A stretch of 29,167 bases of DNA, taken from contig DXMU01000051.1 in the NCBI GenBank assembly GCA_019414025.1, forward strand, positions 1 to 29,167, given 5' to 3'. Below the pieces are notes generated by a model. It was not told where the DNA came from. It did no database searches and was given only the letters and a program-made list of their open reading frames with translations. Below are positions 15,558 to 22,195 of this stretch, piece after piece. Origin of the DNA: Collinsella sp. Its GTDB lineage: Bacteria; Actinomycetota; Coriobacteriia; Coriobacteriales; Coriobacteriaceae. How positions within the stretch are numbered: position 1 is the stretch's first letter; each line of letters begins with the position of its first letter. A program made the position numbers and the translations under genes.

Positions 15558-15597
15558 GCCTCCCATTTCTTGGACACAAGAAATGGGAGGCTTTTTT
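15558..15597 (+). terminator. Hairpin plus T6 at the IS left end, overlapping the transposase ribosome site
   Basis: A perfect 15-bp stem (15558-15572 with 15577-15591, loop GACA) is followed by six T and then the orfA ATG. The only ribosome-binding sequence of orfA, GGGAGG (15585-15590), lies in the 3' arm. Transcripts entering from yqeC would be terminated here or have the start site masked, a known way for IS elements to avoid activation by outside transcription. Confidence 0.8.
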
Positions 15598-16113
15598 ATG
15601 GCTGGAAACGCTTTGTACGACGTCGGGATGAGACTGCGAGCGGCAGAGCTGCACGACGAGGGGCACGGCCGCGCGGCGATCGCGGCCCTTCTCGGGATGC
15701 CGGAGGAAACCGTGAGAGAATGGCTGTGCACCGACAGGTCTGCTGGTATCGAGGTTCTGGCCATGATGGGAAAGAAACACACCGCCTATTCGTTCGAGAC
15801 GAAGCTGGCCGCCGTCAGGGCGGTCGTCGACGAGGGCATGACGAGGCCCGAGGCCATGGAGAAGTTCGGGATAGCCTCGCCAAGCCCTTTCAAGAAATGG
15901 CTGAAGGCCTACAGGGAGGAGGGCCCGGAGGCGCTCAGGCCAAAGCCCAGGGGGAGGCCGAGGGGGTCCGGCTCCCCGTCCGGGGAGACGACGCGCGAGC
16001 AAGAGCTCGAGCGCAGGATCAAGAGGCTCGAGGCGGAGAACGCCTACCTAAAAAAATCGATCGCCCTGAAGGCGGAGAAACGCTCTCGAACGGCGAGAAG
16101 GCCGCGGTCGTGA
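15598..16113 (+). CDS. IS3-family transposase OrfA
   Basis: 171 aa. It provides DNA recognition of the IS ends. Two helix-turn-helix units are visible, at about 25-43 (RAAIAALLGMPEETVREWL) and 68-105 (TRPEAMEKFGIASPSPFKKW). A basic linker rich in RPRG follows, then a leucine-zipper-like segment at about 134-153 (EQELERRIKRLEAENAYLKK). The ATG at 15598 lies 7 bases after GGGAGG; an in-frame ATG at 15583 falls within the hairpin and is unlikely. The size matches OrfA of IS150. Confidence 0.9.
   Translation: MAGNALYDVGMRLRAAELHDEGHGRAAIAALLGMPEETVREWLCTDRSAGIEVLAMMGKKHTAYSFETKLAAVRAVVDEGMTRPEAMEKFGIASPSPFKKWLKAYREEGPEALRPKPRGRPRGSGSPSGETTREQELERRIKRLEAENAYLKKSIALKAEKRSRTARRPRS
16050..16056 (+). 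other. Programmed -1 frameshift site (A AAA AAA)
   Basis: A run of seven A lies within the OrfA leucine-zipper codons CTA AAA AAA. Slipping back one base moves ribosomes into the OrfB frame and makes the OrfAB fusion of about 454 aa, the active transposase in IS3-family elements. The frames are in the expected -1 relation. Confidence 0.8.
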
Positions 16114-16961
16114 GCGGGCTTTCAGGGCAATACCCCCTCGCCGACCTGCTCGAGTGCGCCGGCCTGGCGAGGTCGAGCTACTACTACGCGCTGTCGCACC
16201 CGAAGGCTCCCACCAGGCCCGAGCTCTGGGAGGCCGCCGCCGAGATATTCTCGCGCACCGCCAACGGGTGCGGCCACAGGCAGATCGCCATGTGCCTGCG
16301 CGCCGAGCAGGGCGTGCGCATAGCCGACAAGACGACGCTGAAGATGATGCGCGAGATGGGCATCAGCTGCGGGATCCGCCGCGAGACCGACTACCACAGG
16401 TACAACTCGTACAGGGGCAAGGTCGGAAAGACCTTCGAGAACGTCATCGGCAGGGACTTCGCCGCCGACGGGCCGTGGGAGAAGATGGGCACCGACGTCA
16501 CCGAGTTCAAGCAGCCCTGGGGCAAGGCCTACTTCGCGCCGGTCTACGATTTCGGCAGCAAGGAGATCGTCGCCTGGTCCACGTCGCTGCATCCCAACAT
16601 GGCCCAGCAGCACGAGCTGCTCGACCAGCTCGTGTCCAAGATGCCCGAGGGCTCCAGGCCGGTCCTGCACTCGGACATGGGCTGGCAGTACCAGCAGGCC
16701 GGGTGGTGCAAGCGGCTGGAGGAGGCCGGCGTGGTGCAGAGCATGTCCCGGAAGGGCAACTGCATCGACAACGGCGCGACGGAGCAAGTGTTCGGCCATA
16801 TGAAGGACGAGTTCTTTCGCGGAAGAAAATGGCCCTGCTTCGAAGACTTCAAGAGAGACCTGGACGAATACATCATCCATTGGAACACGAGAAGGAGGCA
16901 GGTTAAACTGAAGGGACTGACCCCGGAGGAATTCCGGAATCAGTCCCTATGTGCGGCGTAG
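16056..16961 (+). CDS. IS3-family transposase OrfB (DDE catalytic part, made as OrfAB)
   Basis: About 301 aa counted from the slippery site. It carries the integrase core: D at 16494 (GTDVTEF), D at 16674 (HSDMGWQY) and E at 16782 (NGATEQVF), giving the DD(35)E spacing typical of the IS3 family, with the MKDEFF and IHWNTRRRQ segments following. An N-terminal HTH_21-like part (GCGHRQIAMCL) is present. Normally it would be translated by frameshifting from OrfA. A GTG at 16110 overlaps the OrfA stop (GTGA) and could also start a free 283-aa OrfB, the size of IS150 OrfB. No internal stop or deletion is seen. Confidence 0.9.
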   Translation: MDRPEGGETLSNGEKAAVVSGLSGQYPLADLLECAGLARSSYYYALSHPKAPTRPELWEAAAEIFSRTANGCGHRQIAMCLRAEQGVRIADKTTLKMMREMGISCGIRRETDYHRYNSYRGKVGKTFENVIGRDFAADGPWEKMGTDVTEFKQPWGKAYFAPVYDFGSKEIVAWSTSLHPNMAQQHELLDQLVSKMPEGSRPVLHSDMGWQYQQAGWCKRLEEAGVVQSMSRKGNCIDNGATEQVFGHMKDEFFRGRKWPCFEDFKRDLDEYIIHWNTRRRQVKLKGLTPEEFRNQSLCAA

Positions 16962-17003
16962 GCCGCTTATTAGCCCGTCCAAGAATTGGGGCGCAGTTCA
17001 AAT

Positions 17004-17013
17004 TAGCTACCCC
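17004..17013. repeat. Right arm of the palindrome split by the IS
   Basis: TAGCTACCCC pairs with GGGGTAGCTA at 15523-15532. It lies directly beyond the right target-duplication copy, 13 bases before the hyuA stop. Before the insertion the pair would have formed a hairpin between the converging yqeC and hyuA transcripts. Confidence 0.6.
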
Positions 17014-17026
17014 GGCGGTCTTCCCG

Positions 17027-18394
17027 TTAGCGGGGCACGTAGCGGCCGGGTTGGGCTCCGGTGGGCTCGCCGTCGCGCGCAGCCAGCACGCCGTTCACAA
17101 ACACGGCCTTGGCGCGGCCGTGTGCCTCAAAGCCCTCGAGCGGCGTATAGTCCACGGCCTGATGCTGCGTCGCCGCGCGAATGGTCCAGCGCGCCTTGGG
17201 ATCCCACACGCACACGTCGGCATCGGCGCCCTCGGCAAGACAGCCCTTGCGCGGATACATGCCAAAAACGCGCGCCGGATTCTCGCTCATCAAGCGGCAC
17301 AGATCCTCGGGACCCAGCTGTCCCTCAAAGCTCGTGGCAATCGCAACGGGACGATGCTCCACGCCGGGCCCGCCGTTGGGAATCGCGCGGAAATCATCGC
17401 GTCCTCGGTCCTTTTGCCCGTGCAGGTTAAAGCTGCAATGATCGGTCGCAATAGTATCGATCTCGCCAGCCACAAGCGCCTCGCGCAGCGCGGCACGGTC
17501 ACCGGCATGGCGCAGCGGCGGGCTCATCACGTACTTGGCGCCCGCAAAGCCGTCCTCGCCCTGCTCCAGATAGCAGGTGTCGTCGAGCATCAGATACTGA
17601 GGGCATGTCTCGACATAGATGTTCTTCTGCCCGCGCGCTTTGGCAGCGCGAATGGCCTCGAGCCCCAGCTTGGTCGAAAGGTGCACCACGTTGACCGGAG
17701 CGTCCCCGGCCAAGTGCGCCAGATACAGCAGGCGGCTCACGGCCTCGGCCTCACACACGTCCGGACGGCTGAGCGCATGGCCCTCGGGCCCGTGGATACC
17801 CTGCTCAAACACGCGCTTCTGCAGCGCGTTGACCAACGTGCCGTTCTCGCAATGCACGCACAGGATACCGCCCACGCGCTTGAGCTCCTCTAGCACCTCG
17901 AGCGTCTCGGCATCGTCCAGGCGCAGATGGTCGTAGGCAAAGTAGGTCTTAAACGACGACACGCCCGCCTCGCGCATGGCCGAAAGATCGGCGCGGTTGC
18001 GCTCATTCCACTCGGCAAGCGCCATATGGAAGGCATAGTTGGCGGTGCAGGTGCCGTCGGCGCGATGATGCCACTCGACCAAGGCATCGGGCATGGTCAC
18101 GCCGCGATCAGCCGTCGCGTAGTCCACAATGGTCGTCGTGCCGCCGCAGGCAGCCGCGCGCGTGCCGGTCTCAAAGCTATCGGCCGTCCAATCCATGCCA
18201 GTCCAGCACTGCATGTGCGTGTGGCCGTCGATAAAGCCGGGAAACACCCAACAGTCGGTGGCGTCCTCGACGGTATCGCCCTCGCCCGGCTCGATTGCCG
18301 CGGCAATCCGCACAATCTTGTCGCCCTCCATGGCAAGATCGGCGCGGCGAAGCCCCTGGGGCGTCACGAGTGCGCCGTTTTTGATGATGATCAT
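17027..18394 (-). CDS. hyuA: Dihydropyrimidinase/hydantoinase-like cyclic amidohydrolase
   Basis: 455 aa, the usual length for D-hydantoinase/dihydropyrimidinase. It hydrolyses a cyclic amide (dihydropyrimidine or hydantoin) to an N-carbamoyl amino acid. The binuclear metal site is complete: H58 and H60 (GHTH), K149 (SFKTYF, the carboxylated lysine), H181 (VHCENG), H238 (VVHLST) and D318 (ATDHCSF). The C-terminal NPARVFGMYPRKG segment is typical. It is 9 bp downstream of mocA and co-transcribed with it. In E. coli the equivalent gene (hyuA/ygeZ) sits with ygeW, ygeX and ygeY, so a ring-opening step in purine or related catabolism is the likely role. The true substrate is not known. Confidence 0.9.
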   Translation of the reverse strand: MIIIKNGALVTPQGLRRADLAMEGDKIVRIAAAIEPGEGDTVEDATDCWVFPGFIDGHTHMQCWTGMDWTADSFETGTRAAACGGTTTIVDYATADRGVTMPDALVEWHHRADGTCTANYAFHMALAEWNERNRADLSAMREAGVSSFKTYFAYDHLRLDDAETLEVLEELKRVGGILCVHCENGTLVNALQKRVFEQGIHGPEGHALSRPDVCEAEAVSRLLYLAHLAGDAPVNVVHLSTKLGLEAIRAAKARGQKNIYVETCPQYLMLDDTCYLEQGEDGFAGAKYVMSPPLRHAGDRAALREALVAGEIDTIATDHCSFNLHGQKDRGRDDFRAIPNGGPGVEHRPVAIATSFEGQLGPEDLCRLMSENPARVFGMYPRKGCLAEGADADVCVWDPKARWTIRAATQHQAVDYTPLEGFEAHGRAKAVFVNGVLAARDGEPTGAQPGRYVPR

Positions 18395-18403
18395 AATTGC
18401 TCC

Positions 18404-19018
18404 TTATTGATTGATGCAGTTGGCCACGCGATCAAAATACGAGCAGGCGGCGATATGCTCCGTTATGCGTCGCTGTCCCTTGACGGTATCGACGTCCCAC
18501 AGCTCGTAGGCACGCGCCTCGACCAGCACCACGTCGGTACGGTCCTTGAGGATCGAACCGCCGCCGTCCTTACCCCCAAGACACATAAGTGCATCGAACA
18601 GTTCCGCCGGAAAGAGCACCGGGCTCGAAGGCTCACCGTTGCACGCAAGACGCACCGGATGCTTGCGGCCACGCTCGTCAAATGCACGAACCATAGCCTC
18701 AAAAGAATCTGAACTCACGAGCGGCTGGTCGCCCGGCAAAAAGAGGCAACCTTTCCAGTTGCGTTCGACTCCCCACGAAAGGCCCGCACGGACGCTTTCG
18801 CTGCGCAGCTCGCCATCGTGCAGCACGCACGGGCAATGCTTGTCCTCGCAAATCTGAGCGACCTCGGGCCAACGCGTCGAAACCACAACGTCAAAGCCCC
18901 GGGGAACCGAATCAATGGTCCGGGCAATCAGCGGCTCGCCATAGATATCGGCGAGCATCTTGTTAGAGCCAAATCGCTTGCCCTCGCCCGAAGCCATAAT
19001 GACGCAACCAAGTTTCAT
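18404..19018 (-). CDS. mocA: MocA-like molybdenum cofactor nucleotidyltransferase
   Basis: 204 aa. MocA adds CMP to molybdopterin-Mo to give the cytosine dinucleotide cofactor used by xanthine dehydrogenase-type enzymes. The NTP-binding loop IMASGEGKRFGSNKML is at 7-22, metal-binding FLPGDQPL at 93-100 (D97) and SSPVLFP further on. I chose the ATG at 19018 (MKLGCVIMAS) with GGGGAGG 7 bases upstream over an in-frame start 17 codons earlier. It forms a two-gene unit with hyuA. The ygeW terminator lies just upstream, so it needs a promoter in about 19019-19106, where no good match was seen. The alternative is a related nucleotidyltransferase of the MobA family. Confidence 0.85.
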   Translation of the reverse strand: MKLGCVIMASGEGKRFGSNKMLADIYGEPLIARTIDSVPRGFDVVVSTRWPEVAQICEDKHCPCVLHDGELRSESVRAGLSWGVERNWKGCLFLPGDQPLVSSDSFEAMVRAFDERGRKHPVRLACNGEPSSPVLFPAELFDALMCLGGKDGGGSILKDRTDVVLVEARAYELWDVDTVKGQRRITEHIAACSYFDRVANCINQ

Positions 19019-19106
19019 GGCGATACCTCCCCTGAAACCATCGTACCCATAACTCGCGTCGCGGGGCATCTACATCGAAAGCGCTTATCCCGCACGCCCA
19101 CGATGC

Positions 19107-19145
19107 AAAAAGGGGCACCCCGCCGGTTGGCAGAGCGCCCCCTTT
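19107..19145 (-). terminator. Rho-independent terminator after ygeW
   Basis: On the minus strand GGGGCGC (19135-19141) pairs with GTGCCCC (19112-19118), one G-U pair included, with a possible inner GCC/GGC extension. Five T follow (19107-19111). It lies 24 bases after the ygeW stop and separates ygeW from mocA-hyuA. Confidence 0.75.
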
Positions 19146-19168
19146 ACATGGCTTACCTCAACCCAGCT

Positions 19169-20371
19169 TTAGGCCTGGAACCAACGGGCGGTGCTGCGCT
19201 CGTCGAGGGCCTTGAGGGTAGCGGCGGGATCGGCAACCTTCTGCAGGAACATCATGGCTGCGATGGCGTACGGCTTGTAGCTGGCCTCCTTGTACATGCC
19301 CACGCGGTGCATGTCGAAGACGTCGGCGTTAACCTCGCCGTGCTCGCAGGAGACACCGGAGATGTCGGCGGGCAGCGGGTGCATAAAGATGGTGTCCTGA
19401 CCGTTGGCAGTCTTCTCCATGAGCTCGGTCGTGGAGCACCAGTCCTGATGGGTGGCGTTCTGGGCGAGCAGCTCCTTCTCGAGTGCAGCGATGCCGGCGT
19501 CGTCGCCCTCGGCGTACAGGTTGGTGCGCTTCTCCATGGCGGCAAACGGAGCCCAGCTCTTCGGGATCACGATGTCGGCGCCCTCGAAGGCCTCGGCCAT
19601 GGTGTTGACCTGCTTAAAGGTGGTGCCGGACTCGGCGGCATAACCCTTGGCGCGCTCGACGACCTCGGGCATGAGGTCGTAGCCCTCGGGGTGGGCCAAG
19701 GTGACGTCCATGCCAAAACGGGGCAGCAGGCTGATCAGCGACTGCGGGCAGGACAGCGGCTTGCCGTAAGAGGGCGAGTAGGCCCAGGTGACGGCAACCT
19801 TTTTGCCCTTGAGGTTCTCAAGACCGCCAAACTCGTTGATGAGGTAGAGCATGTCGGCAGAGGACTGCGTGGGGTGATCGGAGTCGGACTGCAGGGAGAT
19901 GAGCGTGGGACGGTGATCCAGAACGCCGTCCTCGTAGGCCTGCTGGACAGACTCGGAGACCTCGGCCATGTAGGCGTCGCCCTTGCCGATGTACATGTCG
20001 TCGCGGATGCCGATGACGTCGGCCATGAAGGAGATCATGGTAGCGGTCTCGCGGACGGTCTCGCCGTGAGCGATCTGGGACTTCTTCTCGTCCAGGTCCT
20101 GCAGCTCAAGACCGAGCAGGTTGGCTGCCTTAGAGAAGGAGAAGCGCGTACGGGTGGAGTTGTCACGGAACAGGGAGACGGCCAGACCCGAATCGAAGAT
20201 CTTGGACGAAACGTTGTTCTCGCGCAGCTCGCGCAGGGCGTCGGCGACGATGTAGAGCGCCTTGAGCTCATCGGTGGTCTTATCCCAGGTGTGCAGGAAG
20301 TCGCTGCCGTACATGCCCTTAAAATCGAGGCCGTTCAGCTGCTCGACGAGCTCGGTAAACTTGGCGTCCAT
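19169..20371 (-). CDS. ygeW: YgeW-type knotted carbamoyltransferase
   Basis: 400 aa, the length of the YgeW group of the aspartate/ornithine carbamoyltransferase superfamily. The carbamoyl-phosphate site STRTR is at 72-76 (FRDNSTRTRFSF), HPTQ at 166-169 and HPLPADI at 331-337. The protein is clearly longer than OTC/ATC, as in YgeW. The physiological substrate is unsettled; in gut purine-degradation clusters it is proposed to act on ureido intermediates leading to 2,3-diaminopropionate. I chose the ATG at 20371, with AAAGGA 7 bases upstream; a frame open up to 20557 is not supported. It lies 201 bp after ygeY, with hairpins and a candidate promoter between, and ends in a terminator. Confidence 0.9.
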   Translation of the reverse strand: MDAKFTELVEQLNGLDFKGMYGSDFLHTWDKTTDELKALYIVADALRELRENNVSSKIFDSGLAVSLFRDNSTRTRFSFSKAANLLGLELQDLDEKKSQIAHGETVRETATMISFMADVIGIRDDMYIGKGDAYMAEVSESVQQAYEDGVLDHRPTLISLQSDSDHPTQSSADMLYLINEFGGLENLKGKKVAVTWAYSPSYGKPLSCPQSLISLLPRFGMDVTLAHPEGYDLMPEVVERAKGYAAESGTTFKQVNTMAEAFEGADIVIPKSWAPFAAMEKRTNLYAEGDDAGIAALEKELLAQNATHQDWCSTTELMEKTANGQDTIFMHPLPADISGVSCEHGEVNADVFDMHRVGMYKEASYKPYAIAAMMFLQKVADPAATLKALDERSTARWFQA

Positions 20372-20489
20372 GTAAATATCCTTTCCAAAGATGAAACGAT
20401 TGCAATGAGTAGATGTGCTCCGGCATGCGCGTGTGGCTAGAACATGCAGAGCACTATGACGAGGACCCGCTACCGTTGAGGAAGCATGG

Positions 20490-20517
20490 GAGATAACGAC
20501 CGCGGGCCCCAAGTCAA
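20490..20517 (-). promoter_or_regulatory. Candidate promoter for ygeW
   Basis: On the minus strand TTGACT (20512-20517) is followed after 16 bp by TATCTC (20490-20495). The leader would be about 115 bases. The -35 box is good, the -10 box poor. Confidence 0.3.
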
Positions 20518-20525
20518 CAGGGGGT

Positions 20526-20588
20526 GCCGGGGACACGAGCTGTCCCCGGCTCAACAAGATCGAGGAATGGGACTAATCGATCTTGTTG
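20526..20588 (-). repeat. Two consecutive hairpins at the ygeY 3' end
   Basis: The first, in transcription order, has a perfect 12-bp stem (20577-20588 with 20552-20563, loop 13) whose first arm is the last codons of ygeY. The second is a perfect 10-bp GC-rich stem GCCGGGGACA/TGTCCCCGGC (20526-20535 with 20541-20550). No T run follows, so they are more likely mRNA-end stabilisers, processing sites or attenuators than intrinsic terminators. Confidence 0.65.
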
Positions 20589-21958
20589 TTGGTCAGACCG
20601 GCGCGGAACACGGTGGCGTCGCCATCGGCCTGGCTCGGATCGTAGAGGTTCAGGGCAGCCACATACATGGCGGCAGCGGTGACCAGGTCGTCCTTGTAGG
20701 TGACCTCGTTGGGAGCGTGAGCCTGAGACTCGGCACCCGGGCCGAAGCCGACGCAGGGGATGCCATAGCGGCCCTGGATGGAAACGCAGTTCGTGGAGAA
20801 GGTCCACTTGTCGCACAGCGGACGACCGGTGCGCTTGTCCATGCTGGGCTCGCAGCCGATGCGCTCGTCACCGAACATGGCCTTGTGGGCGTCGACGAGG
20901 GCCTTGACGTGCGGAGCGGTCTCCTTGTTGATCCACGTGGGGAAGTAAGCCTCGGTCTCGTAAACCTCGCCGGTCCAGGACGGACGGTCGTACATGTACA
21001 TGGAGACCTTCACGTCGTCGCCGTACTTCTTGGCGGCCGGCAGGTTGCGAATCTCGTCCAGGCAGGACTCCCAGGTCTCACCGGCGGTCATGCGACGGTC
21101 GATGGAGATGGCACAGGAGTCGGCCACGGCGCAACGGCTGGGGCTGGTGTAGAAGATCTGGCTGACGGTGCAGGTGCCGCGGCCCAGGAAGCGGGCGTCC
21201 TCGAAGTGCTCGGGGTTGTACTTGGGGTCGAGCATCTTGACGAGGCCCTTGATGTCGGTCGACTCGTCACAGCCGTTGTTGTTGAGGGCGCGGACGTCGG
21301 CGATGATGTCGGCCATCTTGTAGATGGCGTTGTCGCCGCGGTCGGGAGCGGAGCCGTGGCAGGAGGTGCCGTGAACGTCGACGCGGATCTCCATGCGGCC
21401 GCGGTGACCGCGATAGATGCCGCCGTCGGTGGGCTCGGTGGAAATGACGAACTCGGGCTTAATGCCGTCCTTGTTGTAGATGTACTGCCAGCACATGCCG
21501 TCGCAGTCCTCTTCCTGGACGGTGCCGACGACCATGATCTTGTAGCCCTCGGGGATGAGGCCCATGTCCTTCATCATCTTGGCAGCGTAGGTAGCAGAAG
21601 CCATGCCACCCTCCTGGTCGGAGCCGCCGCGGCCGTAGATGATCTCGTCGGTCTCGTAGCCCTCATAGGGATCGGCATCCCAGTTCTCGATGTTGCCGAT
21701 GCCGACGGTGTCGATGTGGGAGTCGATGGCGATGATCTTGTCGCCCTCGCCCATAAAGCCCATAACGTTGCCCAGGCCGTCGACCTTGACCTCGTCATAG
21801 CCAAGGCTCTCCATCTCGGCCTTGATGCAAGCGACAACCTCACCCTCCTCGCAGGACTCAGAGGGATGGGAGATCATAGCGCGCAGGAAGCGAGTCATAT
21901 CAGCACGATGAGACTCAGCCGCAGCCTTAATGGCATCAAAATCGAGTTCTTTAGTCAT
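20573..21958 (-). CDS. ygeY: YgeY-type M20-family hydrolase
   Basis: 461 aa. It is a di-zinc amidohydrolase of the M20 peptidase/deacylase superfamily. Catalytic positions can be placed: H81 and D83 (DSHIDTV), bridging D114 (GGSDQEGG), base E149 and metal E150 (TVQEEDCDG), E175 (STEPTD) and the late H414 (QAHAPNE). A dimerisation (lid) domain lies between about 185 and 310. YgeY members occur with YgeW and YgeX and likely cleave a ureido or amide bond; the exact substrate is not proven. I chose the ATG at 21958 over a TTG at 21967. It is downstream of ygeX, with a 237-bp gap holding a large palindromic structure and a possible promoter. Confidence 0.9.
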   Translation of the reverse strand: MTKELDFDAIKAAAESHRADMTRFLRAMISHPSESCEEGEVVACIKAEMESLGYDEVKVDGLGNVMGFMGEGDKIIAIDSHIDTVGIGNIENWDADPYEGYETDEIIYGRGGSDQEGGMASATYAAKMMKDMGLIPEGYKIMVVGTVQEEDCDGMCWQYIYNKDGIKPEFVISTEPTDGGIYRGHRGRMEIRVDVHGTSCHGSAPDRGDNAIYKMADIIADVRALNNNGCDESTDIKGLVKMLDPKYNPEHFEDARFLGRGTCTVSQIFYTSPSRCAVADSCAISIDRRMTAGETWESCLDEIRNLPAAKKYGDDVKVSMYMYDRPSWTGEVYETEAYFPTWINKETAPHVKALVDAHKAMFGDERIGCEPSMDKRTGRPLCDKWTFSTNCVSIQGRYGIPCVGFGPGAESQAHAPNEVTYKDDLVTAAAMYVAALNLYDPSQADGDATVFRAGLTNNKID

Positions 21959-21993
21959 AACAGTCAACCTTTCTACAAGGGTTTACCTACAGG

Positions 21994-22023
21994 TAGATAT
22001 TTCAGATAGATCACTTGTGCCAA
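21994..22023 (-). promoter_or_regulatory. Candidate promoter for ygeY
   Basis: On the minus strand TTGGCA (22018-22023, five of six -35 matches) is followed after 18 bp by TATCTA (21994-21999). The leader would be about 30 bases. It lies between the large structured element and ygeY, so ygeY may be transcribed independently of ygeX. Confidence 0.35.
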
Positions 22024-22062
22024 GCGGCGTGAGGTTGAGCACCCCACAAGCAAGTAACCATA

Positions 22063-22180
22063 GGAGGCGGACGGAGGACTTTGCTCCGTCGCGAGTTCCG
22101 CACGAGCCGGAGAGCACTTAATGTGCTCTCCGTGCGAGCAGGACTGTCCGAGCAGGGAGTAAAGTCCTCCGGCTGCCTCC
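22063..22180 (-). other. Large nested palindromic element between ygeX and ygeY
   Basis: 118 bp that fold back on themselves. The outer arms are 22063-22087 and 22156-22180: GGAGGC/GCCTCC, a 3x3 internal loop, then CGGAGGACTTT/AAAGTCCTCCG, one G-T position and CTCC/GGAG, 21 Watson-Crick pairs in all. Inside are CGCAC/GTGCG (22099-22103, 22132-22136) and a perfect 9-bp hairpin GGAGAGCAC/GTGCTCTCC (22109-22117, 22123-22131) with a TTAAT loop. GAGCAG also occurs twice 8 bases apart. No T run follows on either strand. It starts 16 bases after the ygeX stop. It could be a structured RNA, a regulatory intercistronic element or a dispersed palindromic repeat. Confidence 0.75.
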
Positions 22181-22195
22181 GGACAGGTCAGTCTG

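Larger units (their letters stand above)
15552..17000 (+). mobile_element. IS3-family insertion sequence, IS150-like
   Basis: 1449 bp, bounded by imperfect terminal inverted repeats 15552-15575 and 16977-17000 (21 of 24 positions match), which begin TGAACTGC and end TTCTTGGAC reading inward. It is flanked on both sides by AAT (15549-15551 and 17001-17003), a 3-bp target duplication. It carries two overlapping frames (OrfA with helix-turn-helix, OrfB with DDE) linked by an A7 slippery run. Length, frame sizes and 3-bp duplication match the IS150 subgroup. All parts look intact, so the element may be active. Confidence 0.92.

Noticed and set aside
16122..16906. Two further frames of about 250 codons within the transposase
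   Set aside because: OrfB has the DD(35)E residues in its own frame, and the others are alternative frames of the same GC-rich stretch.
20372..20557. A 62-codon N-terminal extension of ygeW
   Set aside because: The ATG at 20371 has a good ribosome site and matches the YgeW length; the extension passes through the hairpin region and has no family similarity.
18818..22009. Long plus-strand frames opposite ygeW and ygeY
   Set aside because: Antisense shadows of enzymes with complete active sites.
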